The notes under the pieces were generated by a model, which was not told the origin of the DNA, ran no database searches, and saw nothing but the letters and a program-made list of their open reading frames with translations. The position numbers and the translations under genes were made by a program. Shown here piece after piece: positions 34,692-45,793 of a stretch of DNA of 64,000 bases. This DNA is from Ramazzottius varieornatus (taxonomy: Eukaryota; Tardigrada; Eutardigrada; Parachela; Ramazzottiidae): contig BDGG01000003.1 in NCBI GenBank assembly GCA_001949185.1, positions 3,331,158 through 3,395,157 of the forward strand, given 5' to 3'. Numbering within the stretch: position 1 is the stretch's first letter; each line of letters starts with the position of its first letter.

Positions 34692-35717
34692 TCACGACAT
34701 AACACAGTTGGTTTTCTTTTGAGGTTGATTTCGGTACTCGGCTTCGCTCATAGCGAGTGCCTGAGCAAGAGCCAAGTCTTCCTCCTCTTGTGAAGAAGGA
34801 CTGATTCCAGCCATAGACATCTGAAGAGCTCTAGCCAACTGTTCATCCTGCGAAAGGTTCTGGTCTGGGTTCTGAGAGGCATTCTTGGGCTTTGATGAGG
34901 CACTGGAAGGTTCCGGTTGACTGCGTCTAGCTAATGCTGCAATTCTTGCCATGGCGGCGGCGCTGCAAGAGAAAAGAGAAAGTTAGACACTTTGTTACAT
35001 GGTAGAGCGGTCAAGCAGCAAAACCTACCCAGATCTATTACTCACTCCGCCACTTTCAGTGACTTGCGCTCCTTGGCAGGAATGGTCGTCGGGAAAGCGA
35101 TGAGCGAGACAGAATGTCTTTCGACAGTTCGTACATTCGACCCGCATCATCTCCTTCTTCTTACATCCTTTTGCGGAACACCGATTTTCGAACACCTTTC
35201 TTTTGCTAACGGCGGTCTCGGAAGGACAGTCAGCGTCGATGTGTTGACCCACTCGGATATCAGGGACCTCGCCTTTCTTCACGGGCACAGGTTTCGAACA
35301 CAGAGGACATACGGGCACTTGGTTATCCTGCAGGCGACCTGACAAACATTGGTGCTGCTCGTACCGGAAGTGGTCGTTGCTAAAAATAGATCAATCGTAA
35401 ACACCAACGCGGAAGCGCGACGAATCACCGCCAACAGAACCAATTGACACAAATGCACAACCTTCGGGCAAAGAACGTAATTACTTACCAGAACTTTTTA
35501 GAGCATCCGTCACACTTCACCGGAAGGAAATCTAAAAAGTAAAGGGTATGGTCAGACGGAGGATACATGGGCAGAACTAATCCCGCATGTGACGCATTAG
35601 GATTTTGACAGAATTACCCAAACGTTCGAAATCGAAGATGTACTCACCTAGACGATTACAGGTTGAGACGGAGCAGTACTCCCCGGCGTGAAAAACATCC
35701 TTTGGCGTTCTAGCCAT
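34692..35717 (-). CDS. ZFAND2B: AN1-type zinc finger and UIM protein, ZFAND2B/AIRAPL-like, with C-terminal CaaX box
   Basis: Four exons read leftwards: about 35717-35649, 35535-35490, 35382-35038 and 34965-34692. It starts MARTPKDVFHAGEYCSVSTC. AN1 finger 1 runs from CSVSTCNRLDFLPVKCDGC and joins across an intron as KKFCNDHFRYEQHQC. Finger 2 carries RCSAKGCKKKEMMRVEC and FCLAHRFPDDHSC. Two ubiquitin-interacting motifs follow (DEQLARALQMSM and DLALAQALAMSEAEYR). The last residues are CVMS, a CaaX prenylation box, with a predicted preference for farnesyl because X is Ser. The AN1-AN1-UIM-UIM-CaaX order is that of ZFAND2B/AIRAPL, which links p97 and the proteasome to proteins at the ER. ZFAND2A lacks the UIMs and CaaX. 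Confidence 0.92.
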
Positions 35718-36704
35718 CCCGATCTTCTTAGGGCTAACTATTACAGGGAGAAGTCCAGACGACTCCGAAGAAAGTCCTGATGTTCGAAGCGAGGAATCGT
35801 ATTCGTAGCAACAACTTCGGGACTTCCACTGGATGGTTCAGACTGAAGTCGTTCAGGAATGAGATTTGTCACTTGGTAGATCCCAAAGTCCGAATCGTGT
35901 ACTACAGTGTTCTCTAACTGAGTTCGAGAAGAAAACTTTGTCGTCGCAGGAAAAACGAAATGAGATAAGACGCTGAATGAAACTCTTGCTTTTGTATGTA
36001 TCTGAAACTGCATTTCATTGAAGCGATGACGAGGCACAAACAACGTTAACACTTGACAGCTGAGCGACGATGACTCATACGGTCCAGAAATGACGTCATG
36101 CGCGTACTCGCGGTTTCTAGAAGGTCAAGCGGCAATCTGCCCACATACCCTTTGTAATCTGGATTTATTTCCACCATTTAAACGACAGAACGCTTAAAAT
36201 ACATAGGGTGGTTGGCAAACAGTCGAAAGAATCGCGTCATTCCAGTCTACACGCTGGCCTCTTACGTTGCCGACAGTGGAATTACAGGGCCCATAGGTGG
36301 AATGCGCAACCGGAAGTGGAGTTTCCTTGTCCGTGCTTGCGCTGTTTTGCTTTCAAATTTGACCACCCAAATCGATTTTCTGGATGACGACGCTCCGCCG
36401 AATCTATCGCAAGCTGGTGTTCAGCAAATTTTATGAATCACACCATCTGGATCAGCTTCCGACAAAACTTGTCAAGGTAAGGTTGAGGCACGTCATGCTC
36501 TTTTGCTGCGTCTGTTTCTCGGCATGCGTGTTTGACCGTTTACCTTCACTGTTCACTAACTCGTCCCAGCTGCTGCTTGTTACAGGCGGAAATGACCATA
36601 TGTTCCGTCTTAGCAGCCAAGCCCGCATCTCGATACTGAACGATACAGAGAACTTCGAAGAATAGCTTCTTGGGGTGCGGAACAACGTACGGCACAACGG
36701 AACA
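35718..36704. promoter_or_regulatory. Divergent intergenic region, ZFAND2B-like / HID1
   Basis: Nearly 1 kb between two divergent start codons. Short frames at 35741-36052 (minus) and 36212-36436 (plus) lack recognisable features. A promoter role is inferred from orientation. Confidence 0.35.
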
Positions 36705-39700
36705 ATGGGGAATACGGACTCGAAGGTTGGGTATCGAAAAGCAGTGATTGAGCTGAAATCCAAGGACAAGGTACACGTGCATGCGTACGTAGGAGTTGCG
36801 TCTTTCCGTAACAATCATACTTTTGAGCGGTCTATGACTTGTGGTGCAATGGAAGCTGGATAACGAGATTGTGCTTTGCAGACTGTGTCGTCGGAAGATG
36901 AGACGTTCTGGCAGCAGTTCTGGAAGGACCAATCGTACACAGTGCAAGAGATCTTCGCCTCGGTCACGCCAGAGGATATCCGAGGCATTCGAGAAGACTC
37001 ACCGCGTAACTTTGCCACATTGATTTTCAAGTGCGTCGATCAAATTAGAAGATGTATGGAATCCTCATGCAGCAGCACGTCCGATCAGCAAAGCGGTTAG
37101 TCCTACTTGTCATCTAAGTGTTATACAGTAAAATAGTATATGTAGCTTGGTCTTCACTGGGTTCTTCGTCTGCAGTGCTGAACTGCGTTCGCCTGCTAAC
37201 TCGGATGATTCCGTTCTGTTTGGAGGAAGCAGAATGGCGAACATTCTTCTGGTCGCCCGTATCGACTTCCGGGAAAAGAGTTGGACCCATGAACCGATTT
37301 TCAAGTTCTTCCATGGACGAAGAGTGTGCTGTTATCACCATCACGGAAGATCTGGACATTCCGGTTCTGGCAACCACCCTAATGAGTTCTCTCTCGGTAA
37401 GCCCCTGAAATGACATGATAACGCCGTCATGTTGACGAGCCCGATATCGATAGTTCAACACGCTCGGACGTTCTCTAGCTGGATAACTTTTTGTGCCGGT
37501 AAACCATGGCCCTTTGTTCATAGGCGTTGCTTTTTTGTCCTGGTTTTACCGTCAGTCAGCACAAAAAGCTCGCAGTAAGTAAAGTGTTACCGCCATAAAA
37601 GAGAAGTAGGGGATCAGAGTTAATCATTGTGTTCTTCCGTTCTGTCACGTTATAGGAAGAGGCGGAGAACCTGTCGTCGCTGGACAGTTGTGAGTACATT
37701 TGGGAAGCCGGCGTCGGCTTCGCCCTGTCACCCGCCCACAATGCGTACCACGACCAGGCCAGAATCGAAATTCTCAAGCTTTTGATGACATGCTTCTCCG
37801 AGTCCATCTACAATCTGCAAGGTTTCCGCCATACTTTACCTTATGTGGATGAGATATTGCTGCACCGAAGATTCTGTTCTCTTCAGGGAACAGTGGGTTG
37901 ACTTGTCCTAATCGCTGGCTGGAGTACTTCACTTCAGCCGATAACCGTCATGTTCTTCCACTCTTCACTTCCTTGTTGAACGTCACTTTCGCCTACGACC
38001 CTGTGGGTTACGGTGTGCCTTACAACTACAAAATGTTTGGCGACAGCAAAGAGCTCCTAGTGGAAGTGGCGGTGCAAATGCTGATCATTTGCCTGGACCA
38101 TGTCTGTGGTAAGACCAAAGAGAAAACCCAAGAGCAAGAAATGGAGGTAAGACCAAGTCTTCGACTCTAAAATCGTAATACAGCCCTACCTCCGAGATGT
38201 GACAATTGCTTCTTCCGCGACCGAACATCAATTTTGCATGGGACGGCTCATGGGAAAGCTGATCGACGGTTTATTCAAGATTCACTTGATCAAGTAATCA
38301 AGTGTGTATCCGATCACTGATCGGTCTCGAGCGAGCAGTGTGGTGGGCAGGCTGGGGAAAATATGAACCGTCCAAAATCGAAATCGGGCGGTCGAACTGT
38401 CACATCTCGGAGGTAGGACTGTATTATAATCTGATTCATTCGTTCTTGTTCTACAGAGCGCTATATTAAAGAACATGTTCCTGAACTACCTTTCTCGTAT
38501 ACATCGGGATGACGACTTCAACTTCATGACCAACGGTTTCGTGCGGCTCCTGAACAACCCGTTGAAGCAGAGTTACCTTCCCGGGTCTTCGAAGAAAATC
38601 CAGTTCGCCCAAGAATTGCTAATCCTCTTCTGGAAGTGTTGCGACTACAACAAGGTAGCGCTCTGGCGAGAGATAATCGCAAGTTTTAACATTAGTACAC
38701 TTTGTTTTTTAGCGGTTCATGTACCATGTCCTGAAGAGCTCAGTCGTGCTGGACATTCTTCTGCCAGTTCTGTACGGTCTAAACGAATCTCGCCAGAGCT
38801 CTAGTAAGTCCAGCGGAAGCTTTGATCTCAAGGAGAAGTCTTCTGCACCGTTTTTATGATGATCTGTTCTTTGGTTTTTAGGCCGCATTGGTGCCACCCA
38901 TTTGGGCGTTTTCATCCTGCTGCTGTTAAGTGGAGAGCGAAATTTCGGAGTTCGCTTGAACAAACCATACACAGCGCGGGTCATCCCCGACATCCCATTA
39001 TTTAACGGGAATCATGCCGATCTTCTCATCCTGGTAAGTGAAGAGTTTCACGTTCACTTTAACCGGTTGAACGGCATACAAAAATGATAGTGTTTTTTGT
39101 CCAGGTCTTTCACAGGCTCATCACATCAGGCCATTCCAAATTGCAGCCGCTTTTTGACTGTTTGCTCACTATCATCCTAAACAGTACGCTGGTTCAGTTA
39201 CTATATGTTTTTCACATTGCGTTGTTCCAGATTAGACGTACACATTTAGCGCATTCTTTATCTGCAGTTTCTCCCTATGTGAAGTCTCTGACAATGGTTT
39301 CCGCCTCCAAGCTGATGCACCTGTTCGAGGTACCAATCGAACAGTCTTACAGTACATACTGCCTACAGCGGTTCCTCCACTTTTTATGACATTAATTTTG
39401 GTTACCAGATTACATTGTTTCTAGGCCTTCAGCACACCTTGGTTCCTCTACGCTACGGCTAACAACCACCACTTGGTCTTCTTTATACTGGAAACCTTCA
39501 ACAATATCATCCAGTACCAGTTCGACGGTGCGTACGAAACCTTCGGGTCATATGCAAGATTTTCATTTCACACAATGCTCGCGCGGTGTTGATAAGTTCT
39601 TCCACCTGTAGGAAACGTGGCTCTTGTATACTGCATTGTTCGGAAACGCGCTCTTTTCCATCAGCTGGCGAACTTGCCAATCGACCACGCGTTCATTGAT

Positions 39701-40828
39701 AAGACGGTCACCAAGAAATCGCAAAAGTTGCCGTCTTCTGAGACAATCCAACAACTGGAAAGCTCTCTCAACAATCTGACTTCTCCAGCGTTCGAGACCG
39801 GACCTTCGGAGCTGAACACGGACCTGAACGAGTCAGGGTTCCACACTACTCTTCCTGCCCTTCCAGGTAGGTGTCCATGGTTCTTTGCCCTCACTATGAG
39901 TTGGACTTTGAGCAGAGTATCTTACTCAATTTTACGCTTCTCACCAGGCGTCTCTAAGCTGACAGACAAGACTTCGGTCTTCGATTCGGAGATGAATCAC
40001 GAGAAAGCGCAAATGGACCTGCCATCAGTCAGTGGGGCAACAGTGGAGCATTTCTCCCAAGACGGCTCGACCCGCGACATGAAGAAGTCCACGACAATGG
40101 TAACTGATATTCTGTTGAGAGCCTTATAATTTGGTAACAGTAACTTGACATGAGTAATGTTTAGGATGCGGGATTCATCACCTCCACATCGATCAAGCCT
40201 GTCCGTGCACAACAGCGCCACCTTTCAAGGTCGATTTCCGTGGCCAGCAGTAGTGGAGATCCTCGAGCATGGTCTCCCACACCAGAATGGGTAAGCAGCT
40301 AACTGTACGCTCAACCTGGAAGAAATTACTTTTCGATAGAAAAGACTCGATGGTCTTCGGTTCTGGTTTTGTAGGTGCAATCATGGAAATCGAAGCTTCC
40401 ACTTCAGACTACAATGCGGCTTCTTCAAGTCCTGGTTCCACAAGTTGAAAAGTACTGTATGGACAAGTAAGCTGACCTCGAATCAGCCTGACTTGAGACG
40501 ATTTTATTGTGTGGCTAACAAATCTTATGTTTTAACAGGAACGTGACGGACGAGACGGAAATACTGAAGTTTTTGAGCCGGGGAACCTTGGTGGGCCTAC
40601 TTCCGGTTCCTCACCCCATTCTGATTCGGAAATATCAATCTAACAGCCAGACAAGTACCTGGTTTCGAAACTATATGTGGGGAGTTTTATATTTGAGGTA
40701 CGTACGTTGAGTTTATGTTGTAAACTGGGTGATTTAAGTCAGTGTACTGATCACGTCTTGCAGGAACACCAACCCGGCTATTTGGTTCAACACGAAAGTC
40801 AACCTCTTTGAAATTCATGCTTCCTAAT
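36705..40828 (+). CDS. HID1: HID1 domain-containing protein (dense-core vesicle / Golgi trafficking)
   Basis: About 17 exons, from MGNTDSKVGYRKAVIEL (ATG 36705) to NLFEIHAS (TAA 40826-40828). It matches the animal HID1 family along its length: SPRNFATLIFKCVDQI, LDSCEYIWEAGVGFALS, HVLPLFTSLLNVTFAYDPVG, NYLSRIHRDDDFNF, GVFILLLLSGERNFGVRLNK, HADLLILV, NNHHLVFFILETFNNIIQYQ, and near the end EILKFLSRGTLVGLLPVPHP and ILIRKYQ. HID1 is a peripheral Golgi protein needed for neuropeptide and peptide-hormone sorting. Gly2 after Met gives the N-myristoylation signal MGNTDSK seen in other HID1 proteins. The intron at about 38147-38456 contains a 241-bp transposon remnant. HID1 faces MED14 tail to tail, with tRNA-Leu between them. 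Confidence 0.95.
38181..38421. mobile_element. Non-autonomous Tc1/mariner-like MITE, 241 bp
   Basis: Terminal inverted repeats of about 26 bp start CAGCCCTACCTCCGAGATGT on the left, and the right end is the inverted copy with one mismatch (CAGT versus CAGC). TA dinucleotides flank both ends (38179-38180 and 38422-38423), as expected for TA-target insertion. There is no transposase frame inside. It lies in a HID1 intron. Confidence 0.85.
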
Positions 40829-41291
40829 TCCGAAGTGCTCATTCTATCGGAGTAGTTGGAACGCTCATCGTACATAGGTATAATACGAAAGAGCAATGGA
40901 ATGTTTTTATCTCGATATCATGGCACGATTCAGTTATCGAATTCTGCCTGTGAGCTCATTTCAGTTATTTTAGTTGTTTGGATCCGGGTGTAATCTGGTT
41001 GCTCATGAAGGTATGGTCTAGATTTCGTCGTCCCAATTAATTTCATAGCATAGTTCCTTTTTTCCTACTTTTTGATATTGTTTATCTCGGTCATTGCTAT
41101 CTTTTATCAGCAATATTAGTTATTATTAGTATTGTAATTTGTAAAGCGTGCAAGGCACACACAAATGAACTAATCACCATTGTCCGACCTAACAAGAGGT
41201 AATGCGCACATAAGTATGTCCTGTCAAACTGCGCAGAGCGTCACGTGGAAAATTCAAGTCCATGGGTACACGTTTCATCTTACTGCAGATT
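40829..41291. other. Gap downstream of HID1
   Basis: AT-rich 3' flank of HID1, about 460 bp up to the tRNA. No gene seen. Confidence 0.3.
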
Positions 41292-41384
41292 GCTAAGTTG
41301 GCCGAGTGGTTAAGGCGCCAGACTTAAGTCTGCAAGCAATCTGGTGGGTGCATGCCCGCGTGAGTTCGAACCTCACACTTAGCA
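41292..41384 (+). tRNA. tRNA-Leu(TAA) with a probable 10-nt intron
   Basis: The acceptor stem GCTAAGT pairs with ACTTAGC. D-arm GGCCGAGTGGTTAAGGC and the long variable arm TGGGTGCATGCCCGCG are leucine-type, and the T-arm is TGAGTTCGAACCTCA. The anticodon stem CCAGA pairs with TCTGG only if TCTGCAAGCA (41329-41338) is removed. That gives the seven-base loop CTTAAGA with anticodon TAA and places the intron one base 3' of the anticodon, the standard eukaryotic position. Confidence 0.9.
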
Positions 41385-41636
41385 AATTTTTGCCTTTTCC
41401 ATAGCACCAACCGACGGTCTAGAGGAACAGCAGTCGCAACCAACTCTGCTGCCAGGTCCAGCTATTTGACCTCGCCAAGCCTAAGTTAAAATTGTTCAGC
41501 GTTGATCAAACGATATAATTAGAGTTTTTTTGTTGTTTTCGATTCTTGCATGAAATATGAGATCAACGATAAAATTAGGTAAAAAATGCAAGTTAATTCC
41601 ACAATCATGAACCTTCTTCTAAAACTTAATTCTGTA

Positions 41637-44600
41637 TCAGCTAGAATTACCAGCAATCTGGACGGGATATCCTCGTAGAAAAGTAAACAATTTGTATATC
41701 GATTGCTGTAGCTCTTGATCACTTCCAGCTGTCTCGCTGGAAGTCAACGGTTTTCCCGCGAGTGCTGCTTCCGTGATGGCTTTCAGACCTGTAACAGGCT
41801 GATAAACCTTCTCCTCCCCTCTCTTCGCTTCCGTAAAACTACTTCCCACGTCGCGAACTAGGAACTTCGGTCCGTTCAAGATCTTGACCCACAGACAAAA
41901 CGACCCTTTCCAGATGACGGCGTACTGAGAAAGCGAGATCAGTACGAACTGAAACGTCACTTGTGGTGTGAGAGACCGAGGGATTTTCACTACACCAACA
42001 GGACGATACGACTCTCGCACACCCAACATGAGAGGCGTTGTGTGCATGAGGACGTCGAATATGTGGGAGAAGTCAACGGGGTGAGAACCAGTCTTCGGTC
42101 GTATCATGTTGAGCAAGCGGTCCTTCAACGCTCGATGCGGGTTCAACACTCCATCGGACTGACCGTAGAACTCGAGGACCAACTTCTTCTCGTTACGGTC
42201 CCATGAGAGCAGCACTGCCAGCTCCAAGTTCGGACCGTAGAGGACACGGACTTTCCTTAGGTTGTACGAGACATCATACCTGAAAAGAAAGATATTCAGT
42301 ATGACGGCAAAATTTGATTCGGAAGTTCGGCAAACAAACTCAACAAGGTTGTTTTCCCAAGTGGCGCACTTATCCGAAGTCAACGGCTGAAAGCATGCGC
42401 CACTTTCGAAAACCGAATCTGATGAGTTCGTTTGCCGAGCTCGGCGAAATGGATATCGTTATTTTGTGGTAAGGTTCGTACTTAACGCCAGGTGGATGTG
42501 GTTTCGTATCCAAGAAGGCCTTGAACCTTCGCATCAGACGGAGTAGTCCGGTCATTGAGACCCAGTCGTAGCTGAGCCATTCGACGATCTTCTCAGAGGA
42601 CATCGTCGAGTCGTAAGAGAACGTGCACGACAGCGTGGAGGAACCTTTCTGGAAGGGCACTCCACTCATCAAAAAGTCAACATAGAACGAGGCGCTGGAT
42701 GTCGTTGCTAGCTTTCCAACTCTTCGGAAAGTACAGGACCGAAGCAAGTTCAGGTCGTGCTCTAAGCGAACCGGGAGTGTCAGTATGGGCGCTCCTGGAC
42801 TTTCGCCTGCAAAAAAGGAAGACCGAAGATCAGGACGAATATGCATACATTGTGTACTGTATTGTAAAACTCAAATAGACATCATTAGGAGGTACGCATA
42901 GAAAAACTAGAAATGCAAAACGAAACCCAGACAAACATTCCGAACAAGATCGTTTTCCAAGGGGCGCACGCTTTCAGCCAAAAATATCGAAAACATGCGC
43001 CAATTGGGAAAACTCTTCTTGAGTTGCTCGCCAAGCTCCCAGGCATCTAGAACAACTAGCAGACATACCTCCATACGTGACTTCCGTTATAGGACCAGCT
43101 GGGATATCTCTCGTCTTCAAAACACTCTGGAGTTCGCTGAACATGGTCTCTGTCAGCAAGCTGCCGACGGTGCGTTCAAAATCTACCAAAGCAGCAGGAT
43201 ACAGCTTGGTAGAACGTGTCGGGAGTCGACCGTCAGAGCGATGTTCGCGCATGGTTTGAAGACGAGCCTTCAGAAGTTCCAGAGGGTTCTTCGTTATAAC
43301 TTGAGCCGGAGTATTCAGCTTTTCTCTGAAAAAATACTGTGCTCCGTCGCTTAGCTTTTCCCGGTCGATCAGCGCAAGAACCTTCATCCCTTTCAGGTTA
43401 CTCTGTTCAACCAGGACAGCGTGGTAATCCACACGGACTCCATCCGGCACAGAAGGGTCTTCGTGCACCGACACAACTACCAACAAGAAAACAGATGAAA
43501 GATTGAACACTTATTGTGACAGATTTTAAGACACTTATTGTGACAAATTATTTTTATTTTGAAAAGTATGTGCTGAAAAAAACAGTAAAATATACCGAGT
43601 AAGGCTGTAACATCGATCTTCTTCTGGAAACGGAAGATGGCTTTATGCGGGCCAAGTCTGTTCAACCGTTCGAAGGGTTCTCCACCAAACAGCGCCAAGT
43701 GTGTGGGTGCTTGAAGGTGCGTTCGAGCAGACGAAGCCTTGACCAGTTCCAGTGTAAGCTCTAACCTCAGATTGCCCAGCAGCTCTACCAGCCTCTCATA
43801 CTTGTATGTGAAAGTGTTCAAGGTGTCTCGAAGAGAATGGGTACTCTTCTGAGGAAGACGTTCAAGCTGCACAGTAAACTGTCCAGTGTAATAGTCTACG
43901 GAGATCTGCACGCAGTGCGAACGCAGTGCAGCTGGGTACAGCGGCACGAGTAAAAGGAGAGGGAAGCCTGTTATCGAACAGGAAAAGTGACGGGATAGTT
44001 CAGCTTGAAGCTTGGACAGTCTGGACTTGACCCGGAAATGGATGACGGACATCATGACAGAGCCGACATCCAGCTCGCGTAAGGTTGTGTCAGCGTCTAT
44101 CAGGGGTTGATGAGCGATTGTAATCCCTTCGAGCCATAAAAATCGATGAGAGCATGTGGAAAGTTAGGTAGGCCATCTATTAGCAGGCAAACTCACCTCG
44201 GTCGGTCGCCGTCAGTGTGATGGTGTAGCCGCGCGGTGCGGATAAGGTCTTCGTACTGATATCTTCCCAGTAGCTAATCTTGATCTCTCGTCCAGGGATA
44301 TACTTCTCTGTACGGAAGCAATCCAGTCTTCCACCCGCCATATGTCGCGTTAGCTGTGTATGCAGAACTTCCATCTGCAGGTTCTGACTAAAGGTATGCA
44401 GAAACAGGTACACTTCGTCCTGCAAAGAACAAAAACGGTGACTAGCATAGTCAGCACGTGCGATCAGCACGTAATTTTCCTCGTGCAAATAGTTCTTACG
44501 AGTGGTTTCTCGTTGTCCATGATCCGAGACTGCAAAAGCTGTATCAAGTATCCCACTTGCTGCGCATGGACTAACGGTCTTCCTTCCCCGACTCGACGAT

Positions 44601-45303
44601 TCTTCACAAGGAACTTCAACGTGAGGATCCGAAACGGCATAGTCCTGTCGTCCCCAAGCACCGTCATAGCGACTTCGAACTCATCTTTCACGATAAAGAC
44701 CACCCGTCCTCGCCGTATCACAAAATTACGCATTTGCGGTGGAGGACGATCGAATGTAACTAGACGATTAAGCAACACATACTCCAACTCCCTCAGTGTC
44801 TCCTCCTTCTCCTGCTGCGTTAACGGCTGTACAGGCACGATCTTCTCTCGAATGCACGATGGCATGCGTGGACAGGTCCGAGAGTTCAGGACGTCCACGG
44901 CGAAGGCGACTTGGTAGCATGGTAGCTTAGAGTTGGCTAATGTTTCGCGTGCCATTCTGACCAGGACATCGGCGGTTTCGACGAACACACCTGATTGTTC
45001 CTCCAAGTAATCGACAATCTGGAAACATTTCTCCACTTTAGACATGCTGGACGACCATTCGAGGAGTGCGAGGAAGCGGATAAAGTAGTTTCGTGTACGG
45101 GAGAGGTATTTCATGATGGCTATCTTCTTGTCCATGTCGCTGGTAGTCCCTCTGTTCAGTTCCACTTCAGCTAACACTACCAGATCGTGATAACTCTTCT
45201 GGATTAAGGTGTCGATCATGTCCAGCAGGCGGATGGTCTTTGGAGCATTCGAGGAGACTGCTCCAGTCAGATTGACGATGCCGCCGTCCTGCATCATGGC
45301 CAT
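41637..45303 (-). CDS. MED14: Mediator complex subunit 14
   Basis: Six exons read leftwards: about 45303-44500, 44419-44197, 44088-43598, 43475-43074, 42806-42480 and 42278-41637, giving about 960 residues. The first in-frame ATG is at 45303 (MAMMQDGGIVNLTG). The conserved Med14 N-terminal domain is clear: DMDKKIAIMKYLSRTRNYFI, RFLALLEWSSSMSKVEKC, CPRMPSCIREKIVPVQPLT, LVTFDRPPPQMRNFVIRRGR, GEGRPLVHAQQVGYLIQLLQ. MED14 is the central scaffold of Mediator, joining head, middle and tail. Human MED14 is about 1,450 residues, so this model is short: either the C-terminal part is reduced or exons were missed. Two introns hold MITE copies. It is divergent from CIAO1. Confidence 0.92.
42324..42442. 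repeat. Palindromic MITE-like element, copy 13 (best preserved)
   Basis: GTTCGGCAAACAAACTC at the left and GAGTTCGTTTGCCGAGC at the right. Core CAAGTGGCGCACTT / ATGCGCCACTTTC. MED14 intron. Confidence 0.85.
42926..43040. repeat. Palindromic MITE-like element, copy 14
   Basis: GAACAAGATCGTTTTCCAAG on the left pairs with TTGGGAAAACTCTTCTTGAG on the right, ending GCTCGCCAAGCTCCC. MED14 intron. Confidence 0.8.
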
Positions 45304-45793
45304 TCTCGCATCCACCAATCAACCTCCACCGCGTGCTTCTCGATAAGAAGGAAAGGTTTCCGACCTGCAAAACAACAAATAAGAATGCGTTACGAACATC
45401 TGATCCTTTAACGAGCCACGTCCGGAGGATGCTGCGCGGATTGATGAATAATAATCCCTTCTTCAACAATGACCAGACGGACCAAGAACAGACAACGAAA
45501 CGAATCCTAAACACTTCGGCGCCTGCCACAGAGAGTGGCCGTGACTTTGGCTAACTTAGGAACAGCTGTTTCAAGAAGGATTGATTGATCAAGATGATCA
45601 ATAAGCCTGATGGTGAGCCGTATAATAGGATCTCGAGCTTTTGTTTACATTTTGCACGATTTTGACTTCCGGAATTCGGACCGGAAGTTTCGTTCAATTT
45701 TCCTCTCCCACCATCCAGATTTCAAGTCCCAACTCCCAAGTTCCTGCAACCTTACCAAACCTACGAGTTACGAGAGTCTCTAAACCCTCTCTA
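45304..45793. promoter_or_regulatory. Divergent intergenic region, MED14 / CIAO1
   Basis: About 490 bp between two divergent housekeeping starts. A shared promoter is inferred from orientation. No specific sites identified. Confidence 0.35.

Noticed and set aside
34360-34695. Minus frame between ZFAND2B and NBEAL
   Set aside because: Partly hydrophobic but runs from the ZFAND2B 3' flank; no start context and no match to either neighbour.
36212-36436. 74-codon frame upstream of HID1
   Set aside because: Lies in the divergent promoter region, with no conserved motif and no clear splice to HID1.
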